Assembly (NCBI RefSeq): GCF_003672135.1
Contig: NC_039510.1
Coordinates: 1,240,001-1,304,000, forward strand
Direction of reading: 5' to 3'
DNA: 64,000 bases
Source: Ooceraea biroi
Lineage: Eukaryota; Arthropoda; Insecta; Hymenoptera; Formicidae
Shown here: one piece after another, positions 51,379 to 62,342 of the stretch
Position numbering within the stretch: the stretch's first letter is position 1
Layout: each line of letters starts with the position of its first letter
Translations under genes and position numbers: made by a program
The notes under the pieces: generated by a model
Seen by the model: the letters and a program-made list of their open reading frames with translations, nothing else
Told to the model about the DNA's origin: nothing
Databases searched by the model: none

Positions 51379-51479
51379 AAATCAACTTTAAAATGCCTTG
51401 AACGTATATCCTGAAAAATATATATCTAACGTAAGAATAAGCTATAACACCGATAACGTATAGATAATTAATGATAACG

Positions 51480-51487
51480 TATAAATA
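51480..51487 (+). promoter_or_regulatory. TATA-like box upstream of B3
   Basis: TATAAATA 97 bases before the start codon, same context as the other type B genes. Confidence 0.55.
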
Positions 51488-51583
51488 AATAGCTACTGAG
51501 ATACATTGTCTAGCGATAGTTCTCGGGTTTGTGTTCTAGTGTTCTGTTCTGTCTGAAGTTCAAATAAAGTCTTGATTCTGATA

Positions 51584-52417
51584 ATGGCGGAAAGACCGTC
51601 TAAACGGATAAAAATCGAACAGTATAAAAATCTTTTCCAAATTTTAAAAAAGTTTAAACAAATCAAATATATTCCTCTATAATATGTATTCTATCTATTC
51701 TTCATACTAAGCAAATCTTCTAATAGGACGGACTACATTACTTGGGATGAATATTTCATGGGTATAGCACTCCTATCCGCAGAACGCAGTAAAGATCCCA
51801 AGCGCCAGGTCGGTGCGTGTATAGTTAATAATGAGAAGAAAATCGTCGGCGTTGGATATAATAGTATGCCCTACGGATGCGACGACGACAAGTATCCTTG
51901 GGGGCAAGGCGAGGAAGACAGTTTAGATGCAAAACATCTTTATGGTATATTACATGTTAACTATTTTTCTTCAGTTTTTCTCTTCAACAAAATACAAAAC
52001 AAATGGGATATTGTTCAACATCTAAAAGAGTTTTCGACTACATTGTAGTGTCTCACGCGGAACTTAACGCGATAGTCAACAAAAATTCGAGTGATCTTAA
52101 AAATTGCAAGATCTATGTCACTTTCTTCCCGTGCAACGAATGCGCAAAACTGATAATACAAAGCGGCATAAAGGAGATAATATATAAAGAATATCCTAAA
52201 AAGGAGGGCAAACCGAAGTGGAAAGCTTCAAAAAGAATGCTTGGTGATGCTGGTGTTGTATGCAGGTATAAATGTTCCAAATTATTTATATGCATTTATT
52301 GCGCAGTCGTAGAAAATTTTAACATAACTCTATTTTTGTTTCTTCAGCCGATTTGACGATATCAATACGTCCACAAGATCAAGGATATTACTTAACTTCG
52401 AAAGAGAAAGAGACTAG
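51584..52417 (+). CDS. DCTD-like type B copy 3 (B3)
   Basis: Exons 51584-51621, 51727-51944, 52049-52265, 52348-52417 join in frame to 180 residues. Exon 1 is 38 bases, not 20-23: the usual donor position reads CGGATAAA, and a nearby partial repeat (ATAAAAATC twice) supplies a new GTATAA donor in the same phase, adding Ile-Lys-Ile-Glu. Motifs: GYNSMPYGC, VSHAE, PCNEC. Exon 2 has GQGEEDS where B4 has KQGPEDS. The C-terminal exon (RFDDINTS, ending FERERD) matches B4. All splice sites are canonical. Likely functional deaminase paralogue. Confidence 0.85.
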
Positions 52418-53182
52418 GGGATGATCCAGTCTTCAACCGACCTGTAGCAGAGAGATCAAAAGCGATGCAACAATGGATACCTAAATATATAATAATTCTG
52501 ACGAAACTCGTTTTGTCTTTACTCAGCATTTGGTGAACAAAAAGAACAGAATGATTCTGCCGATAATTGGCAGTGAACTCTAAATTAACGAAACTGTCTG
52601 TATATCAATATGATCCTTGATACTAAATAATATATTGTATGAATCATTCTGACGGCAGTGTTTGTCTTACCTTATTCTTCTGTTACTTCTTTCACACGAT
52701 AAATATGTCCTATATAAAAAAACAACAGTCATAAAAATATACTTAGTTTCTGTAATTCTAAATAGCAACTTAATAAAACCTGAAACAAGATATTACTTTT
52801 ATATTTAAAAGTATCTAATGTAAGTGAAAGACATGTGAAATATATTCCCTCTCTATTCACTTATTTCTTCCCTTTTTGATATTTAGTTGCTCGAACGTTT
52901 CTACGTAATGTTAATAATCTCTAAATAATTGGTAGGAAAAATTAAAAGTGAAAATATAACTTATCGTACTGTTGGTATTCCCCTGCAAGATCTAACGCTG
53001 ATAAAAGCTGTCATTTACTGAAGAAACTAGAATTAATTCGTAAAATTCGTAAAATTTTAAACTATTGATCCAACAATATCAGATTTCCGTTAAAAACATT
53101 CAATCAACAATTTTCATTATCTGTATCTTAAAATCTTATAATCCTACAAAGTACTTTTCCTCGATGTGTAATACTTCTACCA

Positions 53183-53504
53183 AAGGCGATAATACAGTCC
53201 GGCATAAGGACAGTTGTGTACCTGTCGGATGACAAGGCGGAGAAGCCCAAGACGATAGCTGCGAAGAAGATGTTCGACGCTGCCGGTGTCACGTACAGGT
53301 ATAAACTATTTGGAATCGTTGATCTGTGATGTAAAGTCGTGTAAAATTGTTGAGTAATTCGGTTTCCTTTCTTTCAGGCCATACAGTCTCAGGAATGAAA
53401 AGATCGAGATCAACTTCGGCGATATTAGATGCAACGAAAGGAGGAAGAATTTATCTGAGACTCCTACGAAATGTAAAAAGGAGGATGAGACGAAGGAAGA
53501 ATGA
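53183..53504 (+). pseudogene. 3' fragment of canonical DCTD, copy 2
   Basis: Same fragment as at 46152-46472 with the same 5' breakpoint, so the two derive from one rearrangement followed by duplication. Lacks the active-site half. Confidence 0.9.
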
Positions 53505-53933
53505 CGACAAATATGACTATATATATGTATGTGTGTGTGAATGTACTATATCTAATTGCTGACGCTATATTTTTATATCAATTTTTCTGACAACAGTCTG
53601 TCGCATTGCTTCGTTTGCGGTTTTATAAGATAAATTTTATAAATATGTAAAAAGAATCAATAGATTACATTTTTAGTCCTTGTAAATAATGACTCGATTA
53701 AAGCCAAAGCAAGATATTTCTGCACTGCAGAAAAATATCAGTAACACACATTTCAACACACTATCTTTTATCCCTTACTTCCAGACAAAATTCCAGATAA
53801 TATTACTCACTAAGCAGCACGTAAAAATATAACTTATCACTCTTCTATCAAATTTTCTCGAAAAATCGAATGATTGCTGTAGAAAGCAATCATTCGATCT
53901 TTCATGTGCACATGGTATATAAGCTTATATGTG

Positions 53934-53974
<41 letters not shown>

Positions 53975-54601
53975 GCACAATATTAAAATAAACTGCAAAT
54001 AGCATTCGTTCTTGTGATTAGTACTTTCAAGATCCCAGCTTCAATCCCAATCAGAATTGTTATTCCTACTAGGGATTTTACTCTTCGATCGTCTTCGATG
54101 CGATCTACTATCGTGGGGAACGGGGAAGCCCCGGCTTCTAGGTAGAAGACTCCATGAGCACACAACGACTGCTAAGGCTGCGTTTCGATATTCACTGCCA
54201 CTAATAATCTATCGTTTATGTCACGCACACTATAGATTTTTAGTACTGGCAGTGAATATCGGGACGCATAAAAAATAAGTCCTTTGTTTCATTTCCCGCG
54301 AAGAGTTTTGCTGATCTGTTCTTGATAGATAATGAATACGGATGCACACTCAGTCTTTTCTCGCCTGTGACACAGTCGCTTTTGTCTTGCTGTTACAATC
54401 CGAACCTGTTACTGAAGTAAAACAGAATTGGTAAGATATTAAAATCTAAACTTGATCAATCCATCAAATCTACATTAGAAAACACAGGTGACAATTGCCA
54501 TTTTCGGATATATTGTATTTTGATAATTTGATATATTTTTTGATATACAATGAATTTTGATGTAATCTTACAATGAAGTTTATTCTCGAGATATACATAT
54601 A

Positions 54602-56215
54602 CAGGGTGTCCTAGACCTACCGTATAAGCCGTGAATGGTAGATTCCTGAGTTCATTTGGAGACGAAAATTCTAATTCCAAAATGTCGAGGGTGCTATAGT
54701 TTTTAAACGGGAAAGGTCCGTTTTCACATACAGGTGTCGATTATGCAGGACCCTTTTACGCTTTAAATTCCGTTGGTCGTGGACAACGATCCCGTAAATG
54801 TTACGTTTCTTTATTCGTGTGTCTTTCTACCCGCGCTATCCACCTTGAATTAGTCAATGATTATACATCGAACGCATTTTTAGCAGCTTTGAAAAGATTT
54901 TCGTCCCGTAGAGGGCTTCCTTCGATCATATATAGCGACAATGGTACCAATTTTCAAGGTACGGAACGCGAATTAGCCCAAGCCTTTAAATCACTATCTC
55001 AAGATCGGGATTTAATCGCTCATCTGGCCTCGGACGGGTTGTGTTAGCGGTTCATCCCTTCTTCGGCTCCTCATTTTGGGGGATTGTGGGAGGCAGGTGT
55101 AAAATCCGTAAAACACCATCTACGAAGAGTTGTTGGTTCCCACACACTATCTATCGAAGAGTTTTCTACTTTGCTAGCCTAAATAGAAGCTTGTTTAAAT
55201 TCACGACCTCTTTTTGCTTTGTCCGACGATCCTAATGATCTTTCTTTCCTTACACCCGCACATTTTTTAGTAGAAGGACCTTTGACAGCAGTACCGGAAG
55301 AATCAGTGCTAAAATTAAAAGAATCTCGCCTGGATCGCTGGCAGCGAGTATGTCGAGTGAACGAGCAGTTTTGGAAACTGTGGTCTAAAGATTATTTACA
55401 TTCCCTACAGCAAAGATACAAGTGGCGACAGAGTTGTTCCAATTTAAAACTTAATGATTTAGTACTTGTTCGCAACGACCTATTACCACCTAGCAAATGG
55501 GATTTAGGACGTATACAAAACTTATATCCGGATTCAAAAGGACTAGTAAGAGTTGTTGATGTTAAAACCGTATCCGGTACTTACAAACGTCCTATATCTC
55601 GTCTTTGTCGCCTACCAAGTGAAGATCATAATTTAGAATAAAAGTCTAGGTCCATGGCGGGCGGCGCGTTACTTAATAGAGACCAATTCACATTTGCAAG
55701 TTTGTTTGTTAAATTAGCTGGAGAATTTATTCCAAGTAATTTAGTTTTGTATGTCACAAGTTAATTCCCTGTTGTTTAAATCGTACTTAGTACGAGGCGA
55801 GCGGTATGTTAAGAAATCAAATGATAAGTGGGAAATTTGAGCAAGTTTTCCTCAGTTTTTCGAGTAAGAAAGAGATGGCGTTGAACTATAGATCGAGTGC
55901 ACTCGGCAACAAAAAAAGAACCGATGTTTGACAAAAGAAAAAAGAAAAGAATGGAATGAGGACTCGGCCCGAGAAACGTAGACTTTGTTCGACCTCCATA
56001 CGAGAAAGGCTTGCTCGTGATTCCCTCCGCGACGTTACATTTTAAGAGTACGCGATATGATCATTAAAGTTTTATGGAAAAATCAACCACGATTGTATTG
56101 AATCCAATTCCTCGACACCAAACAACGTCGGACCCTCAGGAGATTGCCGTCTTCACCTGAATACCTGCACGCGTACATGTCGCTACGACGCTGCGCCAGT
56201 ACTCGTTGTTAACAG
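54602..56215 (+). mobile_element. BEL/Pao retrotransposon remnant (3' part)
   Basis: From about 54700 the sequence codes for integrase, followed after its stop (55641) by a non-coding stretch to about 56215 that is probably the 3' LTR with a polyadenylation region (ATTAAAG near 56065). The exact LTR ends were not resolved. Gag, protease and reverse transcriptase are missing. Just before it, 54602-54700 begins ACAGGGTGTCCTAGACC, apparently one end of another Tc1/mariner-type element. Confidence 0.8.
54712..55641 (+). pseudogene. BEL/Pao integrase fragment with two nonsense codons
   Basis: One frame throughout. Catalytic core residues are visible: Asp in GVDYAGPF, Asp in YSDNGTNF, Glu in FGGLWEAGVK. 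A C-terminal domain with SRLDRWQRV and NDLVLVRND, ending SRLCRLPSEDHNLE, is typical of BEL/Pao. TAG at 55045-55047 stands where Trp is expected and a TAA near 55180 where Gln is expected. No frameshift is needed. The upstream polyprotein is missing, so the copy is dead but relatively young. Confidence 0.88.
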
Positions 56216-56569
56216 CACTGATAACATCCATTTTTAAACAAATACCAGATATATTGTATTGATTTCATATCCATTTGTGAACAGTTCACTTTTAAATAAA
56301 TAAGAATGATATAATTGGCTAATTGCATTAATTTCATATTGCATATTTTTGAAAAAATAAATTTTCATAATACACATTTTAGAAAGGTTGTTTAGAATTA
56401 AACCGTTTGTAGAAAGTCCGATACGTTTTATGTACTTGGCGTATATATTTTTTCTTTTTTTAACAAGGTTTTTGTAGGGATTCTTTAAACACTTCGTCTT
56501 GACTTTAACTGTGGCGGATGGCCATGCGCTATAGTTAAAATCCGCGACCACATAGGCGAATATTTTTTC

Positions 56570-57740
56570 ACTTTGGAGCTAGCAACAAATTCAGTTATTG
56601 ATATATTTTGATAGCCCGTGATACGAGGAAGAGTTTCAGACCAAAATCATGCGAGCAACTAATTCTTTAAACAATCTATACCATCTTGAAGTTAAGAGTA
56701 GCGCGTGACCGCCCGCAACCACGTAGACGGTTATATTATCACTTTGCAGTTAGCAACAAATTCAGGTATTGACATTTTTCGATAGCCCGTGATGCGAGGA
56801 ACAATTTGAGACCAAAATCTTGCGAGCAACTAATTCTTTAAACAATTCGTCTTGACTTTAACTGTGGCGGATGGCCAGGCGCTACAGTTAAAGTTCGCGA
56901 CCACATAGACGAGTATTTTTTACTTTGCAGCAACAAATTCAGTTATTGATATATTTCGATAGCCCGTGATGCGAGGAACAATTTGAGACCAAAATCTTGC
57001 AAGCAACTAATTCTTAAACGTCGGTTGAAGGAACTTGCAGCGCGGCTCGAGCGTCCGGGATTACCTAATGTTTTTCCACTTGTTAGAGTTAGCAACAAAT
57101 TCGGATATTGATGTATCTCGATACTACGTTGCCTCTAGATTAATTTGGTACCAAATACATCCGAACAACTAACTATTTTAATGAGTTTTAAGAGGATTTG
57201 TTGTGAGTGGCAACGACGCGCCGGTGTGGTGGTGAGTATGACTGCGGTCCGAAATACGCTCACAGTGCTGAAAGCGTCTTCTATCTTTCTTCGATATATA
57301 ATAAGCAACAAGGATGGAGGACGCTTTCAGCACTGTGAGCGCATTTTGGACCGTAGCCTATATGGTGATATTTCATTAACTGTGTTATATTTCGAAACTT
57401 CTTTTGCGCTATCCTAGAGCAACTAAATAGCAACTAAATCTAGGTAATTTGTTTTTTTTTGTAAAACCGCTGATATATTTTTTGCGTTATGGGGGGTCCA
57501 GCTTAATGGCAAGCTGCCCCCCCCCCCCCCAATTTAAATGCGATTTCCTGCTAAACGTTTTGAGCAACAAAATTTGTATTAGAGCAACTAATTAGCACCT
57601 AAATAGCACTCAATTTTTTGATAGGTCCGAACTTGATTTGCGTTGGGGGGTCCAGCTTAATAGGGGTCAATTACTTCCCTTGATGGATGTCGTCGCCTAG
57701 GGAATCGTTCGGCGTAGATACACGACTGTGACATTTTTTC
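56570..57740. repeat. Direct repeats of about 175 bases with AGCAACTA motifs
   Basis: Repeated starts GCAACAAATTCAG at about 56580, 56753, 56930 and a diverged one at 57088, each followed by GATAGCCCGTGAT and CGAGCAACTAATTC. Further copies of GCAACTAA-type words continue to about 57610, with a poly-C run at 57518-57531. A 115-base hairpin (57241-57355, arms CGCTCACAGTGCTGAAAGCG and complement) is inserted in this block. No protein recognised. Confidence 0.7.
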
Positions 57741-57754
57741 CGGCCATTCCATAA

Positions 57755-57871
57755 CTGGGCTGCGTTCCGATTCCTTACCCAGGTGCACCCGCTATGTTAA
57801 AGTGAGAAAGATACAAGAATGAGATAAAAAGAGAGGGAGAGCACCCTGGCGAGGAATCGGAACGAAGCCCT
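57755..57871. mobile_element. Short hairpin MITE
   Basis: Arms GGGCTGCGTTCCGATTCCTT and the complement AAGGAATCGGAACGAAGCCC-like right arm, separated by about 50 bases containing GAGAGGGAGAGCACC. No coding capacity. Confidence 0.6.
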
Positions 57872-58657
57872 GATAATCATATCAGTGTACTCCACAATGG
57901 TACGTGGCAATGGTTATGGGCTATTTACACGGCGTTGCTTTCATTCGTTTTGACCAAGCTTCTTTACTCGTCAGCGAATTCGCTGATAAAAACTTCTTCT
58001 AGACGCTCAATTTTTAACTGCTAGCGTTAAAAATTTTGAATTCGCTGCGTCTTTAGTCACTACTATGAAGTAGAGCATGTTCAATTTTAACTCAATACGC
58101 CATTTTAGACGTCGCACGCGTCAATACCATATCGGCAAGTGATCAGTGAACATTGCGCGAGCATATAGTGAACAACCAGTCAACGTAAGCTTCGGCAAAT
58201 TCAAGTTCATAGTAACATCAATAACGCGCTATAAGAACAGACTGTCTTTCAATAACACAAAATATTTTATAAGATTCAATATATTTTAAAATAATTTTGA
58301 AGTATTTTAGAAAGATTTTTAAAATACGTTTTTTCCAAACTTTGTTAACATATAAATTTATAAAACATTTTAAAAATATTTTAGAAATATCGCTCGGAAC
58401 CTTGTTCTTTATGTACTTGGCGTCGCGACGCTACCGCGTCGCTTGATATAATACTCATTCATTTATCTACTTTTGTTTCTATTCCTAAAGCATATATATC
58501 TGACATGACTTGCATGACTTATATCTGCTGACAAATAAATATTTTTAAGGATATTTTTAAGTTATTTAATTATATGTACATGTGTTCTTAAGTCATAAAT
58601 CTCTGATTTGTGTCCTGACATAGTTCGAATAGAAGTTTAGTTCTGACAACTGGACAA
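57872..58657. other. Spacer before A4
   Basis: No gene seen. From about 58390 it rejoins the type A upstream sequence shared with A2 (CTTGTTCTTTATGTACTTGGCG and then GATATAATACTCATTC), placing A2 and A4 in one subgroup distinct from A1 and A3. Confidence 0.6.
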
Positions 58658-59517
58658 ATGGAGAGAACGCTGGATACAAGGTAGATTTTTTTGCTAAACA
58701 AAATTTGAGCAAATAAAATATATTCTTTTGTAACTTACTCCTTATCTATATCGATTGTACTTTGTTCTATATACAAGTAAACTGTCTAGGAGAACGCTTT
58801 GTCAAGATTGGGACGAGTATTTCATGGCTCAGGCAGTCTTAGCAGCGAAACTTAGCAGGAATCCTGACAGCCAGGTCGGCGCATGTATCGTTAATAATAT
58901 AATGGAAATCGTCGGCATTGGGTATAATGGTATGTGTAGGGAACGTGGCGACTATTTCCAATGGCACAGTTTCCCGAGAGGCACTTTAGGTGCGCGACTA
59001 AATTTTGGTAATATTTATGATAATTTATTAATGTGAATATTAATATGATATTTACTTTTCCCGTGTGTTTCGTTTCTTCCATTGATGAAATGGAAACATG
59101 GAAAATAATAAATGAAATGTTATTCAACTAAAAGAGCATTCTTCGATTGCATTGTAGTGCCCCACGCGGAAATTAATGCATTGCGCAACAGAAATTCGAC
59201 CGACGTTAGAGATTGCACGATTTATGTCACTTTATTTCCATGCAACGACTGCGCAAACGAGATAATAAAATTTGGCATAAACGAAGTGGTATATCTGTCG
59301 GATAAGAATGTCTCCAATTACAAAACAATGTATGCGAAGACTCTGTTTAATACTAATCGTGTTACGTACAGGTATTGGCTATTTTGAATTATTCATATAT
59401 TTAATATATTGGAATTAGTGGTATTATTACGCAATTCTGTTTAATTTTTCTTTCAGGCCACTGAACAAGAAGATAGAAATTAACTTTAGTGATATCGACT
59501 GCAACAGGACGAATTAA
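58658..59517 (+). CDS. DCTD-like type A copy 4 (A4)
   Basis: Exons 58658-58680, 58790-59007, 59158-59371, 59457-59517 join in frame to 171 residues, all GT-AG. Starts MERTLDTRRTLCQDWDEYF. Motifs: QVGACIVN, loop GYNGMCRER (Pro to Cys, GC lost), VPHAE, PCNDC. The C-terminal exon keeps the canonical-like KKIEINFSDIDCNRT and then stops at TAA (59515-59517), so the hydrophobic extension seen in A1 is untranslated here. Among type A copies it is the least damaged and the best candidate for a working gene. Confidence 0.85.
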
Positions 59518-60430
59518 ACACCGCAGACTCCAATGAATGGCGAGGGTTAAAGTTGGGAAGCCGAAGTTGTAAACATTATTCAGCATTATTATCATTACTG
59601 GGGTATACGATTATAATTTGGATTATTCAGCGTATTTTATATAATTCTAATTATTATGTTTTCCTAATCCTAATTATTATGTTTATGTTTTGATTATATA
59701 TACATGACGAGGGTTGCATTTTATTATTCGTTACTAATAGTGGCGCCCGTTTTATTTTCATATTTGACATTTGATGAACGAGAAGAACAGAATAATTTTG
59801 CCAATATTGGCTAAACAAAAGAAACCTTATGTTAAACTGAAGAATAATTTTATTGACTATAAATGTTTGATACTATGGTATTTTACTATGCATAAGCAAT
59901 TTTAAAAGACGATTTTATACGATCTTATTTTTCTATCCATTAACTTTGTCGTAAATATATTTTTTTTTAAATAAATGAGTATAAAAATGTATTTATTTTC
60001 TTTAATGATTTAATAAGGACTTCCCTCTTAAAGTAGTAAGATTTCCACCATTCGCGCAAGATCTCCGTTCCATTCAGGTGGAGGGATCTCCGCTACCCAA
60101 GATTTCCGTCTCGGTGCAGCAGGTCCAGAGTCCAGACGAGTCAGAAGATTTCCGACTGGTGTACGGCTTAGGGTTTGGTGTTCATGTATTATAGTTAGTT
60201 GTTGGTTTTATTGTTACAATAAAGTGGAAAAGTCTCCGAAAGTGCCATCAGTTTTCACTCGCCTTTCACGCCAGTCCTTTAAGTGAAGGCCTGACTTAAC
60301 TGATTGAACGTTTTCAAATATTCTTTCAATTTTAAATCAACTTTAAAATGCCTTGAACGTATATCCTGAAAAATATATTATATCTAACGTAAGAATAACA
60401 CCGATAACGGATAGATAATTAATGATAACG

Positions 60431-60438
60431 TATAAATA
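60431..60438 (+). promoter_or_regulatory. TATA-like box upstream of B4
   Basis: TATAAATA 97 bases before the start codon, same context as in B2 and B3. Confidence 0.55.
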
Positions 60439-60534
60439 AATAGCTGCTGAGATACATTGTCCAGCGATAGTTCTCGGGTTTGTGTTCTAGTGTTCTGTTC
60501 TGTCTGAAGTTCAAATAAAGTCTTGATTCTGATA

Positions 60535-61353
60535 ATGGCGGAAGGATTTAGACGGTATAAAACTCTTTTCTAAATTAAAAAAAAATTTAAACAAATCAAA
60601 TATATTCCTCTATAATATGTATTCTATCTATTCTTCATACTAAGCAAATCTTCTAATAGGACGGACTACATTACTTGGGATGAATATTTCATGGGTATAG
60701 CACTCCTATCTGCAGAACGCAGTAAAGATCCCAAGCGCCAGGTCGGTGCGTGTATAGTTAATAATGAGAAGAAAATCGTCGGCGTTGGATATAATAGTAT
60801 GCCCTACGGATGCGACGACGACAAGTATCCTTGGAAGCAAGGCCCGGAAGACAGTTTAGATGCAAAATATCTTTACGGTATATTACATGTTAACTATTTT
60901 TCTTCAGTTTTTCTCTTCAACAAAATACAAAACAAATGGGATATTGTTCAACATCTAAAAGAGTTTTCGACTGCATTGTAGTGTCTCACGCCGAACTTAA
61001 CGCGATAGTCAACAAAAATTCGAGTGATGTTAAAAATTGCAAGATCTATGTCACTTTCTTCCCGTGCAACGAATGCGCAAAACTGATAATACAAAGCGGC
61101 ATAAAGGAGATAATATATAAATCGTATCCTAAAAAGGAGGGCACACCGAAGTGGATAGCTTCAAAAAGAATGCTTGATGATGCTGGTGTTGTATACAGGT
61201 ATAACTGTTCCAAATTATTCATGTATAATATTTATCGCGCAGTCGTAGAAAATTTTAACATAACTCTATTTTTGTTTCTTCAGCCGATTTGACGATATCA
61301 ATATGTCCCCAAGATCAAGGATATTACTTAACTTCGAAAGAGAAAGAGACTAG
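60535..61353 (+). CDS. DCTD-like type B copy 4 (B4)
   Basis: Exons 60535-60554, 60660-60877, 60982-61198, 61284-61353 join in frame to 174 residues, all GT-AG. Starts MAEGFRRTDYITWDEYFMG. Motifs: GYNSMPYGC, VSHAE, PCNECAKLIIQSGIKEI. The C-terminus runs SRFDDINMSPRSR and ends FERERD. It shows no lesion and represents the intact type B consensus. Its 3' flank to about 62105 matches that of B2 and B3. Confidence 0.88.
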
Positions 61354-62342
61354 GGGATGATCCAGTCTTCAACCGACCTGTAGCAGAGAGATCAAAAGCG
61401 ATGCAACAATGGATACCTAAATATATAATAATTCTGACGAAACTCGTTGTCTTTGCTCAGCATTTGGTGAACAAAAAGAACAGAATGATTCTGCCGATAA
61501 TTGGCAGTGAACTGTGAATTAACGAAACTGTCTGTATATCAATATGATCCTTGATGCTATAATATATTGTATGAATCATTCTGACGGCAGTGTTTGTCTT
61601 ACCTTATTCTTCTGTTACTTCTTTCACACGATAAATATATCCTATATAAAAAAACGACAGTCATAAAAATATACTTAGTTTCTGTAATTCTAAATAGCAA
61701 CTTAATAAAACCTGAAACAAGATATTACTTTTATTTTTAAAAGTATCTAAGTGAAAGACATGTGAAATATATTTCCTCTCTATTCACTTATTTCTTCCCT
61801 TTTTGATATTTAGTTGCTCGAACGTTTCTACGTAATATTAATAATCTCTAAATAATTGGTAGGAAAAATTAAAAGTGAAAATATAACTTATCGTACTGTT
61901 GGTATTCCCCTGCAAGATCTAACGCTGATAAAAGCTGTCATTTACTGAAGAAACTAGAATTAATATAAAATTCGTAAAATTTTAAGCTATTGATCCAACA
62001 ATATCAGATTTCCGTTAAAAAAATTCAATCAACAATTTTCATTATCTGTATCTTATAATCTTATAATCCTACAAAGTACTTTCCCTCGATGTGTAATACT
62101 TCTACCTTATCCATTTTTTCTGCTTCTAAAACATATCTCCATTGACTCATCGTGTCAAATAATCTACGTCTAAAATAATGTACAAATACTACAAAGAAAC
62201 ATATATATCTGCTGATGCATACAGATTTGATAACGATAACATAGATAAATAATAATGTATAAATAAATATCTGCCAAGTTGTTCGACCATAGATCTCTAG
62301 TATACGTTTGCGTGCAGTTTGGGCATAGTTCTTGCTCTGGCA
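61354..62342 (+). other. B4 3' flank and promoter region of the terminal gene
   Basis: To about 62105 it is the shared type B 3' flank. There the B2 and B3 copies jump to the canonical-DCTD fragment, while this copy continues into unique sequence, so it probably shows the unrearranged state. A TATAAATA box at 62258-62265 lies 78 bases before the terminal gene's start. Confidence 0.6.
62258..62265 (+). promoter_or_regulatory. TATA-like box upstream of the terminal DCTD-like gene
   Basis: TATAAATA in AATGTATAAATAAATAT, resembling the type B promoter core. Confidence 0.5.

Larger units (their letters stand above)
51391..54547 (+). repeat. Segmental duplication of about 7 kb offset, second copy
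   Basis: Repeats 44249-47535: B3, its 3' flank, the canonical-DCTD 3' fragment, the hairpin, a pure TA microsatellite (53936-53970) and the palindrome. It ends near 54547, where a short unrelated sequence and retroelement DNA follow. Confidence 0.85.
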
